This document shows positions 17,426 through 26,608 of a stretch of DNA of 64,000 nt, one piece after another. Under the pieces are notes generated by a model. It was not told where the DNA came from, did no database searches, and saw nothing but the letters and a program-made list of their open reading frames with translations. Source of the stretch: Lachnotalea glycerini. Its GTDB lineage: Bacteria > Bacillota > Clostridia > Lachnospirales > Lachnospiraceae. Positions within the stretch are counted from its first letter, which is position 1. Each line of letters begins with the position of its first letter. Position numbers and translations under genes: made by a program. The stretch covers positions 496,001 through 560,000 of the forward strand of contig NZ_QICS01000002.1 of assembly GCF_003201285.1 (NCBI RefSeq), read 5' to 3'.

Positions 17426-19528
17426 ATGAAAGATAAGTTATTTGGAATTTTACAGCGTGTAGGAAGATCTTTTATGCTTCCAATCGCTATCCTTCCGGTA
17501 GCAGGATTGTTACTGGGAATCGGAAGTTCATTTACAAATGAAACTACGTTAGCTGCCTATCATTTAGAAGATATAATGGGAAATGGGACAGCTATCAATG
17601 CGATTCTTAAAGTGATGTCAAGTGCAGGTACCGCAGTATTTAATAATCTGGCTTTGATATTTGCAATGGGTGTCGCTATCGGTATGTCGAAAAAGGAAAA
17701 AGAAGTTGCAGCTTTATCGGGGGCGATTGCTTTTATAATTATGCATACTGCAATTGGAACCTTAATAGAAATTCATGGTGGAGCAGATGCCATGCTTGCT
17801 AATTCTACAACGAGTGTTTTGGGTATTACATCCTTACAAATGGGTGTTTTTGGAGGTATTATTGTAGGACTTGGTGTAGCAATACTACATAATAAATATT
17901 ACAAGATTGAGTTGCCACAGGTACTTTCTTTCTTTGGGGGAACAAGATTTGTGCCAATTATTTCATCGTTGGTGTATTTAATCGTAGGAATTATTATGTT
18001 CTTTGTCTGGCCAGTTATACAGTCAGGTATTTATTCAGTTGGCAAATTAGTCATGGAATCTGGTTACGCAGGAACGTTTTTATATGGATTTATGGAAAGA
18101 TTATTGATTCCTTTTGGCTTGCATCATGTATTTTATTTACCGTTCTGGCAGACAGCGGTTGGTGGCACGCAGGTAATTGACGGCAGTTTGGTGGAGGGTG
18201 CTCAAAATATATTCTTTGCTGAACTTGCTTCCCCAAACATAACTAAATTCAGCGTTTCAGCGACTCGATTTATGTCAGGAAAATTTCCGCTAATGATATT
18301 TGGACTCCCAGGAGCTGCGCTTGCAATGTACAAAAGTGCATTACCTGCCAAGAAAAAAGCGGCCGGAGGCTTGCTCTTATCTGCGGCACTTACTTCCATG
18401 CTGACTGGTATTACAGAACCACTTGAATTTACATTTTTATTTGTTGCACCTGCATTATATGGAATTCATTGCGTGTTAGCGGGTTGTGCTTATATGTTGA
18501 TGCATATCTTTGAAGTTGGAGTCGGTATGACATTTTCAGGTGGATTAATTGACATGTTTTTATTTGGTGTACTTCAGGGAAATGCTAAAACGAACTGGAT
18601 TTGGATTGTTATTGTAGGAATTGTTTATTTCATTGTATATTATTTATTTTTTGGTTTTTTAATTCAGAGATTTAATTTAAAAACACCGGGACGAGAAGAC
18701 AATGAGGATGAGGTGAAACTATACAGACGAGCTGATGTGAATGCAGCAAAATCAAAAAAAGGAGAAAGTATTGCCGAAAGCTATGATGAAGTATCAGCAT
18801 TGATTACGAAAGGTTTAGGTGGAAAAGACAATATTAGTGATATTGACTGTTGTGCGACAAGATTACGAACTACAGTTTACGACGCTAATAAAGTACAAGA
18901 GGATTTACTGAAGGCTTCTGGAGCAGCAGGGGTCATTCGTAAAGGAAACGGAGTTCAAATCATTTATGGGCCTAAGGTAACTGTAATTAAGTCAAAGCTT
19001 GAGGATTATTTATTAGAGAATCATAATTCAGTGGCGAATGATACCAATGAGGCTCGAACAGTTAAAGAGAGTAAAGAATGTGTGGTTAAATGCCCAATTA
19101 ATGGAAAATCTGTTACTTTATCAGAGGTAAAGGATGGCGTTTTCTCAGAAGAAATGTTAGGCAAGGGTGCAGCGATTGAACCGATGGATGGAAAGGTATT
19201 TGCTCCATTTAATGGGAAGATAGACATGGTATTTGATACAAAGCATGCAATTGGTCTATCCTCAGACGATGGGGTGGAATTACTGATTCATATCGGAATT
19301 GATACGGTAAGGCTAAATGGAAAATATTATACGCTTCATGTTAAAAATGGTGATAAAATTAAAGTAGGTGATTTACTGGCGGAGTTTGATATTAGCAAAA
19401 TCAAAGAAGAAGGATATCAAGTTATAACACCTGTAATAGTAACCAATTCAGATCAATTTAAAGAAATTGTGTTACAAACAAATGGTGATATAAAGGCTCA
19501 GAGCGATTTTATTAAGGTCATCAGATAA
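17426..19528 (+). CDS. ptsG: PTS glucose-type transporter EIICBA
   Basis: A membrane permease that imports and phosphorylates a hexose, probably glucose. The 700-aa protein combines EIIC (about 1-430; starts FGILQRVGRSFMLPIAILPVAG, later GITEPLEFTFLFVAP with the substrate-binding Glu), EIIB (about 450-530; phosphorylated Cys in DCCATRLRT) and EIIA (about 555-690; phosphorylated His in LLIHIGIDTV, and APFNGK). ATG 17426 follows AAGGAGATTAG. Control is by the RAT/terminator switch upstream and the GlcT-like protein. Glucose is the best guess from the glcT-ptsG arrangement; GlcNAc or maltose would be possible from the EIIC type alone. Confidence 0.92.
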   Translation: MKDKLFGILQRVGRSFMLPIAILPVAGLLLGIGSSFTNETTLAAYHLEDIMGNGTAINAILKVMSSAGTAVFNNLALIFAMGVAIGMSKKEKEVAALSGAIAFIIMHTAIGTLIEIHGGADAMLANSTTSVLGITSLQMGVFGGIIVGLGVAILHNKYYKIELPQVLSFFGGTRFVPIISSLVYLIVGIIMFFVWPVIQSGIYSVGKLVMESGYAGTFLYGFMERLLIPFGLHHVFYLPFWQTAVGGTQVIDGSLVEGAQNIFFAELASPNITKFSVSATRFMSGKFPLMIFGLPGAALAMYKSALPAKKKAAGGLLLSAALTSMLTGITEPLEFTFLFVAPALYGIHCVLAGCAYMLMHIFEVGVGMTFSGGLIDMFLFGVLQGNAKTNWIWIVIVGIVYFIVYYLFFGFLIQRFNLKTPGREDNEDEVKLYRRADVNAAKSKKGESIAESYDEVSALITKGLGGKDNISDIDCCATRLRTTVYDANKVQEDLLKASGAAGVIRKGNGVQIIYGPKVTVIKSKLEDYLLENHNSVANDTNEARTVKESKECVVKCPINGKSVTLSEVKDGVFSEEMLGKGAAIEPMDGKVFAPFNGKIDMVFDTKHAIGLSSDDGVELLIHIGIDTVRLNGKYYTLHVKNGDKIKVGDLLAEFDISKIKEEGYQVITPVIVTNSDQFKEIVLQTNGDIKAQSDFIKVIR

Positions 19529-19548
19529 ATTGATATAGAAATAGAAAA

Positions 19549-19874
19549 GGGGCTGTCGCACTAGCGGTTAATAAACTGCCAGTGCACAGCTCATTTTTTG
19601 CAAGATCTGTGTATGGTGGGATAGTTTTTTTACATTTAAATGTAGCATCGGTATTTGTTTTTGAATAACTGTTACTTTCACCACAAATGTATATTTTTCT
19701 AGTGTATTCTTTTAGTCTGTTAAGGTATTCTTTCCGCGTTTCTATCAATCTTTTATTTAAGATATTTTGTAATCGCATTCTAATATTTTATATAAATCCC
19801 TTACTTTTCGAAGTCTGGGATTTGTTTTTTTACACTAAAAAGGATATTTACACTAATTTTTAGTGGACAGCCCC
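19549..19874 (-). mobile_element. Internally deleted IS1182-like element with transposase fragment
   Basis: A 326-bp unit bounded by imperfect inverted repeats: GGGGCTGTCGCACT at 19549-19562 and AGTGGACAGCCCC at 19862-19874. On the minus strand a frame (19778 to about 19640) encodes SNSYSKTNTDATFKC, resembling the motif SYSKTDTDATF that I recall from the middle of IS1182-family transposases; the rest of the transposase is gone. It is a non-autonomous, MITE-sized remnant immediately behind ptsG. A single matching end occurs at 37770. Confidence 0.7.
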
Positions 19875-19890
19875 TAATACTATTATTCTT

Positions 19891-20244
19891 CTATTTTCTT
19901 AAGAAGATATCTTTTCTTATATTTAAGATTAGCATATTTACCCAGCTTACTAATAATAGAAGGATTGATAACTTCCCCAAGCACACAATGGGAAGCCCCT
20001 TTATGTTCTCTTTATTATAAGTTCTTTCAATGTAAGCATTACCTTTTTTAAACACAAATTGAAATCCCTTGTAGAATGCCATATCTAATGTCGTTTTAAC
20101 TTTCTCAGGTATTTTGTCTTGAAATTTATCCATAACAGGTTTGAAATTATTTTTAATATAAATATTTTCTTTTTGACTTAGGAATTTTCTTTCTTGTTTA
20201 TCAACATTGCTTAATTGTTTTAATAATATTTGCTTTTTTTCCAT
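19891..20244 (-). pseudogene. Truncated EcsC-like gene
   Basis: The minus-strand frame (ATG at 20244, MEKKQILLKQL) has an N-terminal charged helix, then IPEKVKTTLDMAFYKGFQFVFKKG and YIERTYNKE, a pattern I associate with the first half of EcsC family proteins (normally about 250 aa). The C-terminal half is missing; the frame instead ends in a hydrophobic, unrelated tail close to the IS1182-like end. Likely broken by insertion or deletion. Confidence 0.5.
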
Positions 20245-20573
20245 TTTATCAACTTCTGCTTGTTGCCAAGGGAGCACTATAAAAAGTACACACAATGATA
20301 ATCTTCTTAAAGATATTAATTTGTATATATTGAATAACTTTTACATGAAGCCATATGATATAAATATTGATTTTATATACAATTTCAAGAACGATTAAAT
20401 GAAGCTAAGGCTTTTGCCAGCAATGATTAATGAAATTCTATTTTAGGCTATACATAGATAGCAATTTGGTAAATAGTCAAGAAGTATTTTGATTTGTTTT
20501 TCGTACAGAATGGTAACTTTAATATACCTACGGCTTTCCTAACAAAAAACGTAGATTTGGAATGAGATATGAA

Positions 20574-21853
20574 TTACCTACTCTTTTCCGGAGAGTAGAG
20601 TTGGCTCTTGTCCAGCAGACCATAGAGCAGACGTATAAATTTACGGGAAGTCAACGCGAGTGCACGTTTGTGCTGATGGTTTCTTGTTTCAGCATATTTC
20701 TTATGATAGAAGCGTTCATATTCAGGACAGTGTCTTATAACACTTCCGGTTGCTTCAATGATGTAATACCGAAGGTAACGGTTGCCAGCCTTACTCATAT
20801 GTTTGTCTTCTGATTCAAAATCGCCTGAATCATTATCATTCCAAACGATACCACAGTATTTTGCGAGTGAGTCAGCACTTTGAAAAACTTTAACAGAACC
20901 TATTTCAGCAAGAATTCCGGCAGAGTAAACCTTGCCAATTCCAGGGATGGAATTAAGCACTGTGTATTCCACGGGATTTAACCCTTGCACAGTTTGAAAG
21001 ATTGCTTTATCAATTGCTTTTAATTCCTTCTCAAAAGAGCTGATGCAGTTAAATGAGGAGGCAATTGATATCGTAAGTGGTTCATATAGGCATTGATCAA
21101 GCCTGTATGAATTACGAGCTGCCGCCTGTATTATCTTGGCTGTTTCTTCTGGGTCAGCAATTCGCCCTTTACTTTTAGAGCTAATGAATACAACAAGGTC
21201 TTCAATAGAGGTGTTTACTATGTCCTCATTTGTTGTGAACTCTGTAAGAATAGCCTCGGCTGTAGCACCATATTTATTTGAAAAAGGATGTTCTCCATTG
21301 CGTAATAAGGTATACTCACTGAACTTCAGAAAGATGTTATTTAGCATGTATGTTTTCTCTCTGGCAATACATTCAGTGATGTGCTACGATGTCTAGTCAG
21401 GCGTTGTAAGGCAAGGTATTGGAAACCACGCCAAGGCTTGGTGCTGATACGACCTACGCGGGCAAAATCAGCGATAACAAAGGAATCAATACCATTATTC
21501 TTTCCGATATCATTGAAGAATTTCTTGTAATTTTTCACTTCCTTTGGATTGAGACAATAAACACGGACAGAAAAAGGGGCTAATAGCTCACTGGCTGAAA
21601 GGTAATTGGCCAGATGAACTCCATAAAATCCTGTTGATTCCATGCCGATTACAACGAATTTAAACTGATGATTTGCATTAAGGACATCAACAATCAGACG
21701 TTCAAGAAGAGTAGCACCTTCCTGAGCATTTTCAATAGATTTCATTTTTATGAAGAAGTCCTGATTAAAATCAAGTGCAGAAATAACATGAATACGGGAT
21801 GCAATATCAATCCCAACAAAAAGCGTTGAGAGGTAATCGATTTTTTCTTTCAC
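20574..21853 (-). pseudogene. IS110-family transposase, split by a frameshift
   Basis: Read on the minus strand, 21853-21341 holds the DEDD RuvC-like N-terminal domain (LFVGIDIASRIHVISALDF with the first catalytic Asp, VIGMESTGFYG) and 21347-20574 holds the transposase_20 C-terminal domain (LNSIPGIGKVYSAGILAEIG, KYCGIVW, SKAGNRYLRYYIIEA). The two halves are in different frames. Around 21370 the sequence would read IAREKTYMLNN if one base were added, so a 1-bp deletion has probably killed a single gene of about 420 codons. IS110 recombinases insert DNA using a bridge RNA from the element's noncoding end. The element sits between two peptide clusters. Confidence 0.88.
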
Positions 21854-22130
21854 GGATAATCACCACCTTTCATAGCAGAATAAAAGAATGCAATCATGGC
21901 TTGTCCCAGATCACTACGCCTGCCTAACCCTCGCGTTATTAGCATCCTCCGGTAAGAAATACCCTGGTGGTGGCTAGATACCGGGATGCAGCATTTGTGT
22001 AATAAGTCTTAGCGTAGCATTAGGGCTGCAAGCTTCCTTGGCAATAACAAAATGTTTTGCTGGAGAATTAAAGCAGTGACCACAGCTACAGTTCTTGTGA
22101 ACTTAATTGTAACATCTGGGACCATGACTA
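21854..22130 (-). ncRNA. Candidate IS110 noncoding end / bridge RNA region
   Basis: About 270 bp upstream of the IS110 transposase contain no gene, are clearly richer in GC than the surroundings and contain pieces able to pair (for example CCCTGGTGGTGGCTAG, GGTATTTC/GAAATACC around 21950-21965). For IS110-group elements the bridge RNA is encoded in this left, transposase-proximal noncoding end. No boundaries or loops can be fixed by eye, so this is a positional prediction. Confidence 0.4.
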
Positions 22131-22589
22131 TAAAGTAACTTATTAACTATGTAGGTATGACAAGATGACCAACAATTCATCTAAAACCTATATCATAAAA
22201 AATAAGTATATAGCCTCTATGATTGAGGTCTATAAACTTATAATACGAGGAGAATAATAGCTGATTTCTGTATTGTGCAGGAATTGGCTTTTTAAATCCC
22301 CAGTGATTTTTATAAATATCCTTAGGAATATAATTGAGGGTATTGAGGAAAAGCAATAAATAGATATATTGGATTTATATTTTCTATGATGTTTACTATA
22401 ATAGCTCAGCCTAAAATAGTTAATTTTAAAATGAAATGAAGCTAGAAAGTTATTAAACTATTACTAAAAAGCTTGCTTCAAATAAAACTATACAAGTAGT
22501 CATTGACAAATATAGGCGAGTATATTAAAGTTATATCTAAAGGAAGAAATTAGTAGCAATTAATAAAAAAACTAAAGAGGAGAACATTT
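22131..22589. other. Intergenic region upstream of the radical-SAM cluster
   Basis: No gene. It contains an imperfect inverted repeat (AAGTATATAGCCTC with GAGGTCTATAAACTT, about 22203-22237) that could be a weak terminator, and a perfect -35-like TTGACA at 22504-22509 with only a poor -10 (TAAAGT at 22526-22531, spacing 16). The cluster promoter is most likely here. Confidence 0.35.
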
Positions 22590-24251
22590 ATGGAATTAAT
22601 TCAAAATTACTTTAAATATGTAAAAACTAATAAAAAGTATTATGTGATAATTTTATATTTAATAGCCATAAGTTCTATTGTAGGACTTATTTATACATTA
22701 ATGCTAAAGGTGATTATTGATGATGTTCTGGTTAATAGTAAATTTTATATACTTCCTATAATTATAACAATTATGGTTCTTTCTTTTATTATTAATACAA
22801 TGATTAATTATTGTAATGGCGTCTTTATTTTAAATATAATGCAGAATATCTCCATCCAATTGAAACAAAAAATTGTTAATCATATTCAAAAAATTAGTAT
22901 GATTAAAATTACAGATTATGAGAGTGGTGATTTAATTAATAGAACTAATGATATTGATACAATTGCCCAGTTTTTATCAACCGCTATTTTAACCTTAATA
23001 ACTAATTTAAGTAATGTATTGTTATATTCTATTATTATGTTTTATATAAGTAAAAGACTTGCAATATTTGCAATGTTGTTCGGTGGTATACAATTATTTA
23101 TTTCTCATAAATTTTCTAATAATGTTAAGAAAATAAGTCGTAAACAAAAAGAAAAAGAATCACAAAATCTTGATTTTCTTGCACACTTATACAAAAATAT
23201 TAAATTTTACAAGGCATTTAATAAATTAAATTATAATAATAATAAATTCTTAAATATTATTAATAACTTAAGAGATTTAGCATTTAATAATTTTAAAATT
23301 AAATATTTTTTTACTTCGAGTATTTCATTTATATCTTATTTTGCTTCTATTATTATTATTGGAATTGGTATTTATGAGATAAGCAAAGGTAGGATGACAA
23401 TTGGTGTATTATTTGTTTTTGATAGTATCAATGAGAAATTCTATCAGTATTCCTATTCAATTATGAATTTTAATATAGAATTTCAAAATGCATATGTTTC
23501 AATGGAGCGTGTAAATGAAATATTGAGCTTAGAAACAGAAAATTATGTTTCTTTCCAACAAGAGAAAGAAGTCATTCACTCTAAAATTGAAACGATAAGC
23601 ATTAGAGAGGCTAGCTTTAAGTATACAGATAAAGATGTGATTCATAATGTGAATTTTGAATTTAAAAAGAACCAAGCATATATGATTATGGGGCCAAGTG
23701 GCCAAGGGAAAACAACGTTGGCAAATTTGCTTTTGAAATTATATGAATTACAAGGTGGTTATATTGATATTGAGGGGTTGAATATAAAAGATATCAGTGT
23801 GAATGAGATTCGAAAAAAAATTACATATGTCATGCAGGAAAATATAATACTAAATGATTCAATAAGAGAAAATCTATTAATAGGTGATAACAATATAGCA
23901 GAAGAAATTTTAAAAAAAGTTTGTAAGATATGTCATATTGAAGATTTTGTTCAATACCTTGAAAAAGGGTATGAGACAATGATTGGAGAAAAGGGCATTC
24001 AATTATCAGAAGGTCAAAAGCAAAGAATATCGATGGCAAGAGGTTTGCTCAGAGAGTCCGATATTTATATATTTGATGAAATAACGAGTCATTTAGATAA
24101 TGAATTGGGGATTGATATAGTAAAGAATATTCAGGAATATAGGAGAGATAAAATAAAAATCTATATTACACACGATCCATCAATTAAGGAATATATGGAT
24201 GAAATTATTATTATAAATGATGCTACGATACAAAAATGCGGAAGCTTTTAA
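22590..24251 (+). CDS. ABC exporter (fused permease and ATPase, no C39 domain)
   Basis: A 553-aa half-transporter that probably exports the product of the downstream precursor genes. ATG 22590 follows AAAGAGGAGAAC. The membrane domain has six spans (about 18-300; GLIYTLMLKVIIDDVLV at the start); the ATPase domain (about 335-550) has Walker A GPSGQGKTT, signature LSEGQKQRISMARG and Walker B IYIFDEITSHLD. Unlike the exporter at 4498 it lacks the C39 peptidase, so leader cleavage must come from another protein; the CPBP-type protein at 25669 is a candidate. Very AT-rich, like the whole cluster. It is the first gene of a run of + strand genes to 36172. Confidence 0.9.
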   Translation: MELIQNYFKYVKTNKKYYVIILYLIAISSIVGLIYTLMLKVIIDDVLVNSKFYILPIIITIMVLSFIINTMINYCNGVFILNIMQNISIQLKQKIVNHIQKISMIKITDYESGDLINRTNDIDTIAQFLSTAILTLITNLSNVLLYSIIMFYISKRLAIFAMLFGGIQLFISHKFSNNVKKISRKQKEKESQNLDFLAHLYKNIKFYKAFNKLNYNNNKFLNIINNLRDLAFNNFKIKYFFTSSISFISYFASIIIIGIGIYEISKGRMTIGVLFVFDSINEKFYQYSYSIMNFNIEFQNAYVSMERVNEILSLETENYVSFQQEKEVIHSKIETISIREASFKYTDKDVIHNVNFEFKKNQAYMIMGPSGQGKTTLANLLLKLYELQGGYIDIEGLNIKDISVNEIRKKITYVMQENIILNDSIRENLLIGDNNIAEEILKKVCKICHIEDFVQYLEKGYETMIGEKGIQLSEGQKQRISMARGLLRESDIYIFDEITSHLDNELGIDIVKNIQEYRRDKIKIYITHDPSIKEYMDEIIIINDATIQKCGSF

Positions 24252-24380
24252 CCGAAAGTTTACTGTAAGTTGTTATACATTATATTTTGTTTTCAATTCT
24301 TTAAATCAAAAATCAGACCATAAGTGAAATAATATGGTGATTAATAACAAAAATTGATTATACGACATATCGGAGGAAAA

Positions 24381-24800
24381 ATGGCTAAGTACAAACGGAT
24401 GGTATATTATGCATGGTTAGGAAGTGCTTTGGCTAGCATAATTTTTGTGATTTTTTTATATTCTATATGTCAGTTAAATACGAATCAGACAATTGAAGTT
24501 AGCAGTGTATTTATGCTTGAAAATAATGAGACAATAATAAAATTGGATAATTTTAATAAGGATAAAATTGAGCTAAAAGTAAAGGATCAGGTTCAAATAT
24601 ATGATATAAAAAGTCAAAAAAGTTATCTTGCAGTTGTTTCAAAGGTAATAATATCTGAATTTGAAAATTCACAAGATAAATCAAATCAATATTGGCTAAA
24701 AATGAAAAGAGATAATATAAATGAAGAGGATTTGGGTAACAGAGTAATAAAAATAAGCAAATATCATAAGAACATTCTGGAAATGCTATTTGGCAGTTAA
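24381..24800 (+). CDS. Small single-span accessory protein (HlyD-like, minimal)
   Basis: A 139-aa protein; ATG 24381 follows CGGAGGAAAA (an upstream in-frame ATG at 24354 has no RBS). It has one membrane segment near the N-terminus (about 12-35, AWLGSALASIIFVIFLYSIC) and an extracytoplasmic part with a small beta-rich region (ELKVKDQVQIYDIKSQKS, then LAVVSKVI). The pattern recalls the end domain of HlyD adaptors but is far shorter and lacks a coiled coil. It probably partners the ABC exporter just upstream. Family unrecognised. Confidence 0.5.
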   Translation: MAKYKRMVYYAWLGSALASIIFVIFLYSICQLNTNQTIEVSSVFMLENNETIIKLDNFNKDKIELKVKDQVQIYDIKSQKSYLAVVSKVIISEFENSQDKSNQYWLKMKRDNINEEDLGNRVIKISKYHKNILEMLFGS

Positions 24801-24924
24801 TGATAGATGAGATAAGTAAAAGAAATTAGATTCAAATTTATGAACTTGGGTTATTCTCATGAAATTCATTGGTTTGGAATTCTGGGGTTAACATAGCTAT
24901 TATTATAGCGGGGAGGTGATATTT

Positions 24925-25140
24925 ATGTTGAAAAAACCAGGAATTCTAGAAATGCCAGATGCAGCTACTACTTTACATGGAGGTGAGCTTGCGTGTAGTG
25001 GTAATACTTGTTCATCAGGCTACAGCTGCTCATCGGTAGATAGTTCTGGAGGTGGCGATGGTTGTCAAGTTGGTTTTGCAGCCGGAGGTATTGTAGTAGG
25101 AGTTGCTGCAGGTGCTGCAGTTGGCGTGGCAATAACCTAG
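24925..25140 (+). CDS. Cys-rich RiPP-like precursor peptide A
   Basis: A 71-aa peptide; the ATG at 24925 follows GGGGAGGTGAT. Three parts are visible: a leader-like N-terminus (MLKKPGILEMPDAATTLHGG, 1-20), a Cys/Ser/Gly core with Cys at 24, 29, 35 and 47 (ELACSGNTCSSGYSC, then SSGGGDGC), and a hydrophobic Gly/Ala tail (AAGGIVVGVAAGAAVGVAIT). The same layout and Cys spacing recur in the gene at 25382. Radical SAM enzymes with PqqD-type leader-binding domains follow, so the peptide is the probable substrate, with thioether links or C-methylation possible (inference). A double Gly ends the presumed leader but the exporter has no C39 domain. Not recognised as a named RiPP family. Confidence 0.8.
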   Translation: MLKKPGILEMPDAATTLHGGELACSGNTCSSGYSCSSVDSSGGGDGCQVGFAAGGIVVGVAAGAAVGVAIT

Positions 25141-25191
25141 GATTCGGTATATTGAATAGCAAGTTAAGACAAGGAAAAAGGAGGTGTAATT

Positions 25192-25332
25192 ATGCTTAAA
25201 AAGCCAAGTGTTTTAGTAATGCCATGTGCTTCAACTTTACTAGATAAAGGAGATTCTCAAATTGCTTCATTAGTTCCTGCTGTTATAGCAGGAATCGCTG
25301 CAGGAGTAGGAATTGGCATAGCAATAACCTAA
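25192..25332 (+). CDS. Precursor-like peptide B lacking the Cys-rich core
   Basis: A 46-aa peptide; ATG 25192 follows AAAGGAGGTGTAAT, one of the best RBSs in the cluster. It begins MLKKPSVLVMPCASTLLDKG and ends VIAGIAAGVGIGIAIT, matching the start and end of peptides A and C, but the 25-residue Cys/Ser/Gly segment between them is absent and only one Cys (12) remains. It may be a separate product, a helper, or an unmodified membrane-active partner. It is too short for routine gene calling. Spacing to its neighbours is about 50 bp on either side. Confidence 0.75.
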   Translation: MLKKPSVLVMPCASTLLDKGDSQIASLVPAVIAGIAAGVGIGIAIT

Positions 25333-25381
25333 ATTGTATATTAATACATTTATAAAATATAATAGAAAGGGGGGGAGTAGA

Positions 25382-25597
25382 ATGTTAAAAAGACCAGCAA
25401 TTTTAGACGTACCAGATGTATCAACTTCTTTGCATGGAGGAGAGCTTGCATGCAGTGGAAATACTTGTGCTTCGGGTTTCTCATGTAACTCTGTTGATAG
25501 CTCTGGAGGTGGCGATGGATGTAGCTATACATTAGGAGTAGGTGCAGTTGCAGCAGGTGTCGGCGTGGGAGTTACGGTAGGAATAGCTGTTACATAA
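25382..25597 (+). CDS. Cys-rich RiPP-like precursor peptide C
   Basis: A 71-aa paralogue of peptide A; ATG 25382 follows AAAGGGGGGGAGTAGA. Leader-like part MLKRPAILDVPDVSTSLHGG, core with Cys at 24, 29, 35 and 47 at identical positions (ELACSGNTCASGFSC, SSGGGDGC), tail GVGAVAAGVGVGVTVGIAVT. Compared with A, the core changes are few (SSGY to ASGF, SSVD to NSVD), while the tail varies freely within Gly, Ala, Val and Thr. Conservation of Cys spacing, Gly run and Asp supports the idea that these residues matter for modification. Confidence 0.8.
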   Translation: MLKRPAILDVPDVSTSLHGGELACSGNTCASGFSCNSVDSSGGGDGCSYTLGVGAVAAGVGVGVTVGIAVT

Positions 25598-25602
25598 TAC
25601 TT

Positions 25603-25645
25603 AATAAGGGAAACTTTTATAATATATATATAAGTTTCCCTTATT
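25603..25645 (+). other. Strong hairpin between precursor and enzyme genes
   Basis: AATAAGGGAAACTT at 25603-25616 and AAGTTTCCCTTATT at 25632-25645 form a perfect 14-bp stem with an AT loop. No U-run follows, so it likely stabilises the precursor mRNA or attenuates readthrough, keeping precursor levels above enzyme levels. Confidence 0.75.
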
Positions 25646-25668
25646 TAGAATTTAAAAAGGAGTATATT

Positions 25669-26520
25669 TTGGAAAACTCAAATAGTAGTAATCATTTAAG
25701 TAAAAAAATCGATATTCTATTTGGAATTATAATTACTATTTTACCGGTTATATATTCAGATGTATTTGGCTTATTACCAATTATATCAGTATTAAGCATT
25801 GTGTATTTGGTGAGTGGCTACAAAGAACAAGAAAGTAATAGTTATAATTTGCATGTGAAGTATATACTAATGCTAATGATATCTATCATAGCAGTCTACT
25901 TTCTCTATTATATGATTACAACTGGAAAGTGGAGTCTAGGAATTATTATATTGCATCAAATAATTGTATTACCTACATATGCAATGCTACCAGTTTATCT
26001 TATTCCCTTTGTGTGGATGTATTTTCAGGGTGGTGATTGCTTAAAAAACTCCTTTCTCTTAAATAAGGAAACAAGTAAGATTACATTCTTAATTTTAATT
26101 GTATTTTTCTATATAAATTTGGCAAGAATTCCAATTTATTTACATGAACGTGGTACGGTTTCAGATACACTGGCAATTCATATGGTTGTACAAGCCTTTT
26201 TTGTGGCAGCAGTGGCAGAAGAATTATTTTTTAGGGGTTATATATATGGAATAGTAAAAAAAATGTTTAGTACTAAAAGTGCACAGCATATTTCAGCATT
26301 AATTTTTATATTTTCACACATTAATTTGTTAATAAAATCAATGCATTATGGGTTTTCCTTTCAAATTCTGTGTAATTATATTTCTATCTATGTGTTAGGT
26401 TTTGCTTGTGCGTTTATCTATGAGCAAACCAAAAGCTTAGTTCCTTGTATTATTTTACATACTTGTATTGACGGTGCAATCAAATATATTTTTATTTTAG
26501 TAATCAATCAAATAATTTGA
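25669..26520 (+). CDS. CPBP-family intramembrane metalloprotease-like protein
   Basis: A 283-aa membrane protein with about eight spans. It starts with TTG at 25669, seven nucleotides after AAAAAGGAG. CPBP (Abi/Rce1) motifs are present: EELFFRG (motif 1, Glu-Glu-x3-Arg), FSHINL (His) and a third His in LHTCID. In bacteriocin loci such proteins act as immunity factors or leader peptidases. Because the cluster's exporter lacks a C39 peptidase, leader cleavage is an attractive role here, but this is an inference. It lies directly after the precursor hairpin. Confidence 0.82.
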   Translation: MENSNSSNHLSKKIDILFGIIITILPVIYSDVFGLLPIISVLSIVYLVSGYKEQESNSYNLHVKYILMLMISIIAVYFLYYMITTGKWSLGIIILHQIIVLPTYAMLPVYLIPFVWMYFQGGDCLKNSFLLNKETSKITFLILIVFFYINLARIPIYLHERGTVSDTLAIHMVVQAFFVAAVAEELFFRGYIYGIVKKMFSTKSAQHISALIFIFSHINLLIKSMHYGFSFQILCNYISIYVLGFACAFIYEQTKSLVPCIILHTCIDGAIKYIFILVINQII

Positions 26521-26608
26521 TTTCCAGAATAAATATTGAACATGAAAGGTACCATTCAATTTGATAGTAGATTCTTATAAATTACAAAGAAAAGAGGAGA
26601 TTGTTGAA

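Noticed and set aside
19521-19778. 85-codon minus-strand frame as an independent gene
   Set aside because: Its middle matches an IS1182-type transposase motif and it crosses the element's terminal repeat; treated as part of the remnant.
20207-20398. 63-codon + strand frame
   Set aside because: Antisense to the EcsC-like fragment, without RBS or recognisable content.
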